In this document: in pieces, positions 18,344 through 29,079 of the stretch
Layout of the letters: the number at the start of each line of letters is the position of its first letter
Position numbering within the stretch: the stretch's first letter is position 1
Assembly: GCA_036897485.1 (NCBI GenBank)
Contig: JAYMTF010000849.1
Location: 1-29,184, forward strand
Length of the DNA: 29,184 bases
From: Pelargonium nanum
Lineage: Eukaryota; Streptophyta; Magnoliopsida; Geraniales; Geraniaceae
Direction: 5' to 3'
The notes under the pieces: generated by a model
Seen by the model: the letters and a program-made list of their open reading frames with translations, nothing else
The model's database searches: none
Told to the model about the DNA's origin: nothing
Made by a program: the position numbers and the translations under genes

Positions 18344-20270
18344 ACTGAGTTACTAGAATACCACAAAAAACACAATACACTGTTGGCCTCCCACAATGCA
18401 GCAGCAGAGCGACTAAAAGTACAAAAGAATTCAGTATCATAAATACTTGAAGGCAAATTTGTTTCAAACAGGATAAGAAATGACATAAGTACTAAATAAG
18501 AATCATGAATCAAACTCAAGTATCTCAACACCCACATCCAGAAAACACAAACAATTTGGAATAACACACATAATGAGAAAGAGTTGAAAACTAGTTACAA
18601 CACAAACAGTGCTTAAGATCACATTACTGACTCCTCTACCGTTACATATCGGCTATGAAGCAGAAAGTCGAAACAAAAAGAGTACATAGGAAATACTTCT
18701 AGATTAAAGTATTCATCGTTAGCAACATAAAAAACTTGACAGAGGCAGTAATACCACTGCAAATTCACATAGGTAATGAATCACCATCAAATTTCTTGGG
18801 CCCATGCAAAATTTGCCACAATCAATACCACAGGATGTCAGGATCATCTTGAAAGGATGATCATTGATCGATAACAATGACCAATGTTAAGGAAAAGGCA
18901 GCACATTTGAATCAACCTAACAATATTATATGCCACTGAATTCTCATAACATGAGAAATAAAGCCACCATGCATAATGATAATGGAAAGCATGAATATCT
19001 TACAACAGTGCATTTAAACCAGATAATTTGTAGTTGCAGACTTACAGTACATTTAAACCTCCTAAATGGTAATTCAACAAAAAAATCAATAACCTACTTG
19101 ATCAAAATGGCTAGCAAAACTGACTGTCCAGTAGATACTATGATGGCTCAACATTGACAATCAGCACCATAAAACTACATGACTTTTGATTCTTTTCTCC
19201 TGTTAATTATAGGCGCAAATCCATTTATAGCATGAACGCCAGGGAATATGTTACAGGCAACTGCTAATTTTTGCAAGTGTTAAGTGTAATGATCATGCCA
19301 TCAAACACTAAACAGCCATCCAAAATATCTTTACATAAATGTAATGATTCTTAAGTCAAAAGCCATCACTGTGTAAAATGGCTCGTGTAACTTTCCTTTC
19401 TCTTCCAAAAACATCTGAGATAGAACCCAAGTTGAGTAAAGGGTCTGCACACCTAGGCTACATATAATTTAAACAGCTTCTTTAATCTTCAATATTCATT
19501 TGGTCTACAATTTCACCTACCATCAGCTAAAAGACTATCAATATGCAATAATAGCGAGTAGAAGAGAGCTAACACTTCCTATTCCAATAACCTAGGATAT
19601 TTCAAATTTCTTTCTCATAACTAAAACCCCCATTGAAAGCCAACCTCAGAACACCACATTGCCCAGATATAGCAGAGACCACAACTTTGCTCTAATCAGT
19701 CAAGGTAAAGTTTCAGCCACAGACAAAGCAAACCTCTAACATAGCACAGCCACACCCAAATTCCAAAATTGATCGAGTTAGAGATTTTATCAATGCAACA
19801 ATGCAATTCAAACACCAATTGACCATCCAAACTCCTTCCAATTTCTAACCCCCAAAAAAAATCTTACTAAACTCAACAAATAAAACCACGAGTAAATCCA
19901 ACAAAACAAATACTGATTCCAGCTACAACCGGCTGAAACCCTGACGACGCACATAATTCATAAATGAAGCCTTCTGTATGTAATTGGAACCAAACACGAC
20001 GATTTAAAGAGACTATTACTCGACTTACTCTTCCGATGCTATCAGTTCTCTTTCCTGTCAGAATTGTTGAGAAACGTAGCTTCTTATCTTCAAACTCGAT
20101 TAGATTTGGGCGAGCGTAGATCGTGAAACCCTAAAGTCGGAGAGTAACCGATAGACCGGAATTTCAGAGATAAGAGAGAGAGAGAGCTCTTCTACTTCTA
20201 GCTGTGGTTGGCTCCTCCTCCTCCCTAGGGCTCCTCTGCTTGTAGAGGGAGAAACAAAATTGGCAGAGAA
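18344..20270 (-). promoter_or_regulatory. 5'UTR with long leader intron of the DUF1644 gene
   Basis: A leader exon of roughly 20029-20265 ends at an AAGA|GTAAGT donor (GT at 20028-20027). The coding exon is preceded by a T-rich acceptor GTGTTTTTTGTGGTATTCTAG ending near 18352. The intron would be about 1.67 kb and carries no gene, frame or repeat that I recognise. A CT/GA-rich tract (gagagagagagagctc, about 20172-20187 on plus) lies in the leader exon. Boundaries rest on consensus only. Confidence 0.5.
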
Positions 20271-20291
20271 AAAGAAAAAGCCTCCCAGGCT

Positions 20292-20300
20292 CTATTTATA
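20292..20300 (-). promoter_or_regulatory. TATA box of the DUF1644 gene
   Basis: The minus strand reads TATAAATAG, a near-ideal plant TATA box. It would set the start of transcription near 20265, just inside the leader described above. A TGACGTGGC sequence (about 20354-20362, plus strand), an ABRE/as-1-like ACGT core, lies about 60 bp further upstream. Confidence 0.6.
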
Positions 20301-20369
20301 CAAATAGTTTGTATTATATACAGACAAGTACAGCTCACCTGCATCAAAGCTCATGTTGACGTGGCGAGG

Positions 20370-21540
20370 ACCGATTCGCTTACCTTGTGGTGCTTTTATT
20401 TTTTATTTTTCAAATTTGAAAACTACACGTACTAGTCGGCGCCGTTTTGTACTGTTCTTTTGGAGCCTACTCTTACTATATTATGATGGCTACTATGTAA
20501 ATACACTAGTTCGAGTTCGTAAAGTTAAATATTCGGATCATGCTCTAAGGTCCCCGTTTTGTCGAGTCATTTCTAACTTACGTTTTTTCGAGTCATTACA
20601 ACGATGTCTCGTTCAGTTCGGACATTAAGACGCTACCTTACAGACTACGTACTAGGGGCTCCATTTCCTTCATACGAGTGCTTTGAAGCTTTTGGTCGGC
20701 CCGCCCGGAAGGCTCGAATTCAATCACTCAAAGCAGGTCTCACGTCACCAATAACTAGTCACACGATGACACGTAGCGATATTGGTTGTAAGTATAAATA
20801 TCTATCTCTTTTTTAAAAGTAGTGAGTTAAACAATTTATATTGAGACTTTCTTTTTCTCTCTAGAAATTATCTCTAGAGTCCTCCCTAGCGAGGTGTGAC
20901 TCGGATTCCTCCGCTTGATATTCTTACTCTCACACCTAAAGCAGTTCTCCGTGTACACACTCAGGTCTTTGTTAACATTGTGTTACCCTTTCGCAAGCAC
21001 CAGTAATTTAGGAGTACGGACTTAAACCTCCAGCTTCGCTCCCGAGAATCCAAGTCTCCGACTTCATCCTCAAACTCAAATAGTTAAAACAATTCTAAAT
21101 CAACGTCTCTAACACGTGGATAAGACGACAAATATGTTGTGCAACTGAATTGATCAATTCAAAACATACACATCACCATGTATGGGTTGCGTGAAGACCC
21201 ATATTGGGCATGCCATCGTTGGTACGTTATGGTGATAGCAAGAGGAGTTTTTAGCAATGAATACAATAATTATCCGATGACATTATGTTCGTGTACTTGC
21301 GGTATCTTTCTAGACTTATAATAAAGTCCTAGCTAGATCCTGAGGATTCCTATCAGATGCGAAGGTTTGGGACATGGATAGCCCCTCAAACTTATCACTT
21401 CTGTCCTTAAACTTGATCTTTGAATAGTGCAAGTGTTTTCAAAAGAATTAATTTCATGTAATTATTTGTTCAAAATTTGACAAAAATATACCATCTCTTA
21501 TGTAGTTGTGAGCAGTAAGAGAATAAGCAGGCAAAACAAG
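20370..21540. other. Intergenic DNA with a possible LTR-like fossil (about 20690-21060)
   Basis: No gene is present. From about 20690 to 21060 the base composition changes. A promoter-like TATAAATA (about 20790) is followed by pyrimidine-rich tracts and a GC-richer leader-like stretch, a layout reminiscent of a plant LTR promoter and R/U5 region. No TG/CA ends, target duplication, PBS or protein remnant was found, so it may simply be intergenic DNA. The sequence up to 21540 shows nothing else. Confidence 0.25.
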
Positions 21541-21563
21541 ATTGTTTCAAACGAGAATTGGAG

Positions 21564-21569
21564 TTTATT
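21564..21569 (-). terminator. AATAAA polyadenylation signal of the PB1 kinase gene
   Basis: The minus strand reads AATAAA about 280 nt past the kinase stop codon (21848-21850). The distance and position fit a 3'UTR of roughly 300 nt ending near 21540. Confidence 0.45.
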
Positions 21570-21847
21570 CAATGTCTTCGCTTGCTTCAAGAAGACTTAT
21601 TGGCGACAAGAGTGACAAAACTACAAAAGTAAAGCTTCTCTGTCAGTCAATCTATACACACAATATCATGCCGGTGACTGCAAAAATGATTCACTGGGCT
21701 CTAAACACAAAGGCTGCCTCCTGGAAATTTTATCAGACAAGACGGACGGTAAAACTTGATCACGTCTCAGCCTGCCCTGCACTACTAAAATATTTACACT
21801 AAAAATGACTTCTTTTTACTTCCACGCATGGATCAACCACCGAACAG

Positions 21848-24800
21848 TCAATTGATGTTCATGGGTGCAGACATGGCGCGTAGCTCCTTTGCAACCTCTG
21901 AGAAGGATGGTCTAGAGTCCGGATCAGAGGACCAACACCTCTTCATCAACGACCTCCAGGCTGGTTCACACCAGTTTGGAATTTCAGGTCGGAGATTGCC
22001 TTTGATTATACCAGCTGAAGACATAAAATATACGAGCATACAAATATTAAGAGCCTCGCAAAACAATGAGCTAGGTTAAACTTTAATGCAGCAGACTATT
22101 TACCACGACACAATCTAAGAGAGCATGTAACCTTTGGATTTAATCCATATCAAGTAATGTAAAGAATATAATCGTATAATCGTGGAACGTGGATGCATAA
22201 ATGAAATAAAGATTAAGCTTGGATGTTATGAGCTATGGAAAGGAATGAGTGTTTCAAAATACATATGATATGACCAAAAGGACAGAACAAGCATCTATAA
22301 ATACAAGAGGCAAGATGTCAACCCATGTAGAATACAATGACCTTAAGGTAGCATTTGGATTACAATTTTTGTTCAGGAGCGGGAATGAAATTCTCATTGT
22401 TCATTTTTGGATTACGATTTTATGGTCATGAGAATGGCTCTGGAATGTTGATTCCCATTCCCATTCCAATATCTTTATTATTTAATTCAAACGCTGCCTA
22501 AAAGTAAATGACAATGACAAGCCAGGAGCTAAGAATTTTCATCAGATAACACTTAGACGAGGATAATGACAGTGGTATCAAGTATCAAGTATCAACAGAC
22601 ATGCATTCAGAGTCAGTAGCATGTACCTATTATTTCCTCTGATCGCATGTTCCTATAAGGCTCCTCCCCTGTCAAGAGTTCCCACATGACTATTCCAAAC
22701 GAGTACACATCAACCTACACACAGGCATAGGAGAGATAATAAATAACTAAACTCAAACTATTTGTTGAATACATGTATGTAGTTTGAGACCCCTTCATAT
22801 ACTAGTCGAGCCCTCTACTTAGTAGTTAAAGCTTCAAGGTCTGGAGTAAAATTGATCATGGTATCAAAGCTAGTTGGTCTTGGGACTGTGTGGCCCTCCC
22901 CGTGTAATCCTTGGTCCAAGTGCACAGCAAGCATGCATGCATGCGAGGAGGGAGTATAGAAATATCCCACAATAAAATTATATGGAGTTCATACTACTTG
23001 GCATATTAGTTGGGCCCTCCACTCTACAATTTAACACTATCGCACGCACAGATACTCAATATACTCATAAACTTAAAGAGAAACCATCCCACCTTCTCTG
23101 TTACCAAATTGTTCTCACTGTTCAAAAGTTCTGGAGCCATCCATGGTATGGTTCCTCGCACCCCTCCAGATATGAGTGTTTTCTGTTTAATTTTTGATAA
23201 ACCCATATCACCAATCTGGAGGTAAGAAATAAAGAAAATGAAAACAGGTCGAAGTTAGAAGTTATCATTTAAATTGAAGCCTATGCAGAAGAAGACACTG
23301 AGGCTAATGATTTATGCATCACAGTTGAGTAGCAAAAGAGAAAAGTAACAAAGACAGAATTTCTAATTTGAACAACTGACAGATTCTTCTTGGATAGATT
23401 ACCTTGCATACAGGTCGCTGAGGGTCCCGCATATTTACGAGGAAATTATGAGATTTCAGATCAAAGTGTACAATGTTCTTCTCATGCAGATATTCCATAC
23501 CAAAGGCCGCGTCCATTGCGATTATTAGCCTCTTTCGACGGTCAATTGTACTGACATTATAGACAAGAAAATTTAGAGAAAATAATCCATGTACACGTAC
23601 CATCCAAACATAAGGTTTAATAAAACATGCAACAGATGTCTATCACAATTGCATTGGTGTTCTTGGTGATGAATCTATAGTGGAAGAGAAAGGTGAAACA
23701 ACAACAACACGCACAGGTAGATAGCATGTCCCAAAAATCAAGAAGAAATTGAGAAACCGGTGAGGAATGTGGGAAAAGAATTATCACGGGATGTATCAAG
23801 GTAGAGAAGGCTGAAGCCCGTGGGGGAGGGGGTGAAGAGATATGAAGAAGGCACCCGTTCACAAAGGTACTAGAAGAATAATTAGCATCAAATGTTAAAG
23901 TAAAACTAGAAAACATACCGGTCTTTTCTTCTCAAAACTTGTTTCAGGGAGCCATTTACCATATATTCTGTCACTGTTGCCAAGTTCGTTACTGGTCCAT
24001 CAGTAACAACACCATAGAATGCCACAATATTTGGATGGTGAAGTTGAGCTAGTATATGAGCTTCCCTCCAAAAGTCTGCAACCTGCTCAGATGCAAACAG
24101 CAATAAGTTCATGTTATTACATGTTTCCACAAACATGAATGATTAGGTATTACATCTAATCATCTATCACATATCCAGCAAAAAAAAATGCTATATCTAT
24201 CACCAATTCTCCTAACTATAACCCGGAGACATTTATCTTCATCATCTCTTAGAGTTTATTCAATGCAGACTTTAAAGTTAGGTTTCATCATAGCATACAA
24301 ACACATTAGCATGACTTCTTCTTCTTCTACTCCACCCTCAGTGAAGCAAGATGGTAATTCATCAAATAATGGATACATTTCTATCAGTATAACTATGGCA
24401 AACTTAATAATTACCAATCTATCTTCTTCTACTCCACCCTCAGTGAAGCAAGATGGTTTTATCCTCTTAATGGCAACATCTGAACCTCTCCATTTTCCAT
24501 GGAAAACAGCTCCATATGTGCCTGAACCTAGTTCCTTTACATGTTCAAGGTCGGAGTTTTTAATAGTCTGCAAAACAAGAAACAAGCAACTTAGTAAGTA
24601 CCATACACATTACATTCTCGCATCAAAAGTTAAAGCAAGAATTGCATTTTTGAGTTGACAGACTACCTGCAGCTCTCTAGTGACTAGACGAGTATAGAAG
24701 GCACTTAGGTCAGGAGAGATTCCACTTCCACCAGTTTCCTTTAAGCAGTTTCGACCTTCTTTGGTGTCGGCCTAACAAAACAGGACTGTATATCAAAGCC

Positions 24801-27116
24801 ATGACTATCTTTAATGCAAACAAAAAAGTAAGCAAATAGAGCTAGTAATACTTTGTCCTCAAATTCAGATAGTTGAGTGACTAAAAATGTAGAAGTGTCC
24901 AAAAGCATTACCTTTTCATCATGGCTTAAAACAGATGAAGGGTCTTCTTGAATCTCCTTCTCATGCAAATGATCATTTTCCAATTTATCTGCAATGTGTG
25001 AGGAAGGATATGCAGCTCCATTTGATTCATCAATTACTGGGCCTCTGCTAAGTTGAACTTCAACCATGGGATCCAACGGCTTTGACTGAAACTTCAGCAA
25101 AGCTTCAGAAACATCACAACCGACCAGAGAAGAAACAACAGGAGGTTCCACTTTCTCAGAAGACAGCAATGAGAGGTTATGCAAAGGAAGATCCACAGAT
25201 GATTCAAATTTGCCATTTAAAGTAGTGCTTGCTTCAGCATCTAGAGCATTAATATCAAATCCCGATTCGGTTGTAGAACCATGAAGTGGGTTATTTGAGA
25301 AGCTGAAGTTGGTGACTTTCAGTGGGTCCATCAGGATATGTTCCTTTTCAAGGTCATTGTGAACTGGCTTGCAACTCATTTGTACTCTAAAACTCTCATG
25401 GACTGTTTTATATGGAACTTCACTCCTTACATTGTTTAAACCCATCACGTGATCTAACTGAGCATCCATAGCCTCCATGCATGGCGATGCGCTCTCAACA
25501 GCATCACGAGACAAGAGAGATTTCTCAGGCAGTACAACACATGTTTCATAAGATAAATGACATTCCTTGGGACTTGGGTTTCCATGCTGCAGAACTGCAA
25601 GGTCACCCTGTTCTCTTAATTCCTCATTGCCAGACTTCACCACACTTGTCTTTCCTTCAAATGTAAGGTCATGAAAATCTGTCCATAACTGCCCCTGCTT
25701 TGAGACGCTCGAATTAGGCCTGAACCCAGGGTAGCATTTACCAACCAAAGGCCTACCATCCAACCTAACCGTACGTTGGTTATTAACCTCAGTCAAGTTA
25801 TTCCTGTGGCTTCTAAGGTGGAAATAATGAACTCGATGATTTCTCGTATCAGTCACACCAAAGTGATGATTGCGAATACCACTTTGTGAACCACCCCACT
25901 GCCGGTCGCTAGTCTTTGGAATCAGAGAATAGCAACTTCCCGCTAATGGACTGACACAAGAAAGGGGCACTGAGTCATTCTTTACGGAAGCACAATTTGC
26001 AGCCCACGGCATATTCTCTCTGTTCATAATACTAATCTCCCCCTGCTCAGTGTTTCTCAGATTCTGCTTACCATATGAACTGTGGTACTCTGTGCTCATT
26101 CTAGAATTACAAGATTGCTTCAGAGCCTGTACTATCCCCACTGATGGCCCTGAACACCCAGTGCTGATCCCATCCCCATTACACAACATCTGACCAGACC
26201 GTCCTGATAGGCATTGGGAAGAACTGTTTGCTTCGACACGTATATTCCCATCCCTTGGATTCAAGGGATGTGGCTGAGACACAGTAACCAAATTGCCAAA
26301 ATGATCACTTCCTGGCACATTAATCACTTGACAATCTAACATGTGCAGTCCATACAATTTCTCTAAATTAGGTTTCAGAGTAATCTGTACATGTGATTGA
26401 GGTGATAAATCTATCAAAGGATGATCATATTTTTGGTTTTCAACATAACATGCAGATTCCATTTCAGTCTCATTACCATCAACATTTGAAACACAATGCA
26501 CACTCTTAGCCGATTGTTTGGCCAATATTTGTTGTTTCAACACCACTTTCCTAAGCGAATCATCGCCACAAAGCAATTCATTCCCAGAATTTCTGCCCAA
26601 TATAGCCTCAACATGATGATCCCCAAACACATTCCGTTCCCATCCCAAGTGATCACTCTCAACAAAATTCACAAACAAATCTCGATTTCCTTTAACGGAG
26701 ACACAATCCTCAGAACAAACATAGAGCCAGAGCCTAGCGTGCTTACCGTAACACTCGAGCTTGTCGTACTCTTCGATCATGCAGCGGACGTCGTCGTCGG
26801 AGGCGATGAGCACTAGAGGGGCGTCCCCGCCGTCGTCGCGCGCGTTCCGCGCCTCCGGGAGCAGGTACTTGACGGAGAAGGATCGAGCGGTCGGGCACAG
26901 TTCGGAAATTTTAGAACGGAGCTTGGCGAAGCCGATGGTTCGGTCGACGGAGACGATGCGAGTCTCGCCGCCAATGTAGCGGAGCTTCCCGGAAGGTGGC
27001 CGCTGCCGGAATGCGCCATTGAAGCTGCACACGAGTTTGATCTTTCTTGAAGGTCCGTTTCCGGCGACGGCGACGGCGGTGGGTTTCTTGCGGCGAGAGA
27101 GGACTGGTTCTTTCAT
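21848..27116 (-). CDS. PB1-domain Raf-like MAPKKK (protein kinase, plant group B Raf)
   Basis: Eight coding exons (minus): 24912-27116, 24667-24771, 24415-24567, 23919-24082, 23403-23550, 23093-23215, 22627-22714 and 21848-22014. They sum to 3153 nt, 1050 aa, all in phase. The PB1 domain (residues about 25-134) starts [16 protein letters not shown] and carries acidic SDDDV near 106-110. Such domains mediate oligomerisation with other PB1 proteins. A long polar, probably disordered region (135-735) follows. The kinase domain is about 777-1045: [11 protein letters not shown] (784-794), VAIKRI with Lys804, HFDLKSHN (904-911, Asp906), DMG (928-930) and APE (952-954). HFD in place of HRD and D-L/M-G in place of DFG are usual in this plant subfamily, so loss of activity is not implied. 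The sequence matches my memory of the At1g04700/At3g46920 group. Introns 7 and 6 hold a Harbinger MITE and a TRIM fossil. Intron 3 holds a copied exon fragment. Confidence 0.95.
22347..22498. mobile_element. PIF/Harbinger (Tourist-like) MITE in intron 7 of the PB1 kinase gene
   Basis: This 152-bp element has terminal inverted repeats: left GGTAGCATTTGGATTA, right (reverse complement) GGCAGCGTTTGAATTA, 13 of 16 matching. It is flanked by a 3-bp TAA target duplication (22344-22346 and 22499-22501), the PIF/Harbinger signature. The interior has repeated GGAATG/CATTCC words (ttcccattcccattcc) and no coding capacity. Confidence 0.85.
22782..23036 (+). mobile_element. TRIM-type LTR retrotransposon fossil in intron 6 of the PB1 kinase gene
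   Basis: Parts seen on the plus strand: the end of a left terminal repeat (to about 22857), then TGGTATCAAAGC at 22859-22870, close to the initiator-Met-tRNA primer binding site used by many plant LTR elements. A short non-coding middle follows, then a purine run (about 22944-22954), then a right terminal repeat beginning near 22955 (TATAGAAATATCCCAC). The two repeat portions match over catatactagt..gccctctac (22796-22820) and catattagt..gccctccac (23002-23023). There is no coding region, as expected for a TRIM. It is broken and clearly old, given the divergence between repeats. Outer limits are approximate. Confidence 0.7.
24318..24455 (-). repeat. Exon 3 fragment duplicated into intron 3 of the PB1 kinase gene
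   Basis: A block of about 35 bp inside exon 3, at 24421-24455 (plus sense tcttcttctactccaccctc, then agtgaagcaagatgg), recurs almost exactly at 24318-24352 in the following intron. The offset is about 103 bp in direct orientation. On the gene strand the block encodes [11 protein letters not shown]. The intronic copy lies past the exon's TTG|GTAATT donor and lacks that donor. The near identity points to a recent tandem event or replication slippage. Confidence 0.88.
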
Positions 27117-27200
27117 GGAGAGAGAGAGAGAGCAACGATTTCAACCTGGTGGAGGAGAGAGAGCGAGTGTTTATAGTTGTTAGTTACGCAGGAGTGCAAG
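27117..27200 (-). promoter_or_regulatory. Core promoter and short leader of the PB1 kinase gene
   Basis: A GA-rich leader (gagagagagagag, 27118-27131) precedes the start codon. The minus strand reads CTATAAAC at 27176-27169, a TATA-like sequence about 55 nt upstream of the ATG. This predicts a very short leader of roughly 25 nt. A start site further upstream cannot be excluded. Confidence 0.4.
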
Positions 27201-27790
27201 TGTGACCGAGTTCGTATTTGCCCTCCCTTTTTTAAATAATTTACCTTATTTGCCATTACTCTCAGGTGTTTTATGTTGAGTTGTTTTCTAGTTAGCTCAC
27301 TGTTGAAGAAAAAAAATATATAAGTGATCAACCGAAGATTTTTAGACTATAATTATTAAATAATTATGCTTGATCATTTCATTATTGGTTATTAGTTGGT
27401 TGTGCAAGTGCAGATGGGTCAAATGGGGTCATACAAATGAGGGCATTTTAGGGTAACGGAATGGGAGAGAGTTCTATGTTTTGTTAACGTCCACAACATT
27501 CTATGCACGTGTCCCTATCAACGAGTATATAAAAACTAGAACCTATGCTTTGTTTTGTTCTAGAGTCTAATTAAGAAAACTACAAATAATTAATTCCAAG
27601 CACAGTTTAATTTAGAGAATCATTATTCTAATAGAGTATCATTTAGTGTTTCATAACAAAGACATAGTACTTTTGTTGTTGCTGGCGGCCTATGACTTGC
27701 TATGATATGGACTTGTTCTGGTTGGTGGTGGCAGGATCATGATAGAAAAGAGATTTGTCTTTGAATTCAACATCAACAAATATTCAAATT
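27200..27790. other. AT-rich intergenic DNA
   Basis: This should contain the distal promoter of the PB1 kinase gene. No other gene, RNA or repeat is supported. Confidence 0.5.
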
Positions 27791-27792
27791 TG

Positions 27793-27948
27793 AATTTGTG
27801 ACAAAATTATCGTCATTTAATTCAGAGTTTCACACTTAATAAAATTTTGTATGATTGTGTATTAAAAGTTCTCCGTAAATCTTCTTATGTCACAAATAAA
27901 AAAAATGGACATTATAGTGCCGATATTTTGTCACAAATCTACGGAGAA
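27793..27948. repeat. Inverted repeat with GTGACAAAAT arms
   Basis: ATTTGTGACAAAATTATCG at 27794-27812 is mirrored by CGATATTTTGTCACAAAT at 27921-27938, 18 of 19 bases pairing with one gap. Just inside and outside the arms, TTCTCCGTA (27870-27878) is mirrored by TACGGAGAA (27940-27948). Words of the GTGACAAAAT/ATTTTGTCAC kind are common inside plant transposon-derived repeats, so this may be an unnamed miniature element. No target duplication was identified. Confidence 0.55.
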
Positions 27949-28355
27949 TGGGCTTCCATCGCGGAATCCTCTGCAAACCACACGAATTATTAGTATGATT
28001 TCACCATATGTAGGTTACTGCTGGAATGAAACTTTTCATATTATGATTTAAATTATACTTTATTTGTTATACTATATGGTTTTCTTCTTTTTTTGAAGAA
28101 AGTGAACTTCAAGCTCGGGCCGGGCCTACATAATAGACAAATTGGACTACATGAAGCCCAATAAGTGACTGATCATTGGGCCGCTGAAAAATTGGACCCT
28201 TTGAAGTGAATACTATTTGAACCAAGCCACAACTGGGCTCAGCCAGCATCTTATTCAGGTCCAATAAACATACTTCCAACAATTTGGGTCCATCTCCATT
28301 TCCATGGCTTTTTTTTAACTCTCCATTTCCATGCTTAAATCACAGAAAAAATATA
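27949..28355. other. Intergenic DNA with GGGCC-type words
   Basis: The part from 28115 to 28260 is enriched in GGGCC, AGCCCA and TGGGC words (cgggccgggcc near 28118-28128; aagcccaat near 28155; attgggccg near 28176). Such words are TCP/site-II-like promoter motifs but are also common in plant repeats. No adjacent gene to the right is visible to tell these apart. Confidence 0.35.
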
Positions 28356-28582
28356 CTCCATCCGTATCAAAATAAGTGTCCGGTTTGTCTAAATTTTTTG
28401 TCCCAAAATGAGTGTCCTGTTTCTATTTTTAGATTATTATATTATTATTTTTCCCGTATTACCCTTATCACTAATGCACTAAAGGAAAACCTAATCCAAA
28501 CTGCACATGAGGTGTAGGAGAGAAAGTGAGGATAATATTGAAAAAAAATGAAAACAGGACACTCATTTTGAGACGGAGGGAG
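28356..28582. mobile_element. Stowaway (Tc1/Mariner) MITE
   Basis: This 227-bp element begins CTCCATCCGTATCAAAATAA and ends in the reverse complement of CTCCCTCCGTCTCAAAATGA, the classic plant Stowaway terminal repeat. It is flanked by TA at 28354-28355 and 28583-28584. A second inner pair (AGTGTCC near 28374 and GGACACT near 28557) extends the inverted repeat. It has no coding capacity. Confidence 0.93.
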
Positions 28583-28584
28583 TA

Positions 28585-29079
28585 CACATTTTCAGTTTAT
28601 TTGTATCTTCAAATAAAATTCGTTGTGAATATTATTTACTAGTTAAAAAAAATTAAAAATATGGTGCAATACAGATGGACAAAAATGCGACAAGGACTAT
28701 TCTTCCCATAATGGATGTTTAGTTGTTGAGATTTTTCCAGTATTTATAGAAAATATAAAATATCCATATTACAAATTGATGGAAAATTTCAATAATGTAT
28801 TTTCCTTCGATTTCTCATGCTGCCAACAAACTAGACAATCTGTCAACTCAATTCAATCCACATATGAACATAAAAAAAATCTTTGAATTGGTATTTAGTT
28901 GCCCTCACCATGATATCTTAAATACAAAAAATATCCAACAACATTTTAATATGTTTTTAATACTCACACTTTTCGTGACAAATGTGTGTGTATATATTAC
29001 ACAAACTTATTCCGACATAACAACATGCTATATTTTGCGCACAGTTACTTAAACAATGGGAATGGAACGATCCGCTTAG
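28585..29079. other. AT-rich intergenic DNA, nothing recognised
   Basis: An 85-codon frame at 28795-29052 has no features and is treated as chance. Confidence 0.5.

Noticed and set aside
22931-22944. GCATGCATGCATGC considered as RY (seed-type) promoter elements
   Set aside because: It lies within the middle of a TRIM fossil in an intron, so a promoter role is unlikely.
24188-24658. 156-codon plus-strand frame opposite the PB1 kinase
   Set aside because: It is the antisense shadow of exon 3 and its intron, lengthened by the duplicated block; no independent evidence.
24741-24911. Continuation of PB1 kinase exon 1 to a stop at 24741
   Set aside because: An AAAAG|GTAATG donor at 24912/24911 keeps phase with the next exon and restores the family sequence; the continuation is intron read-through.
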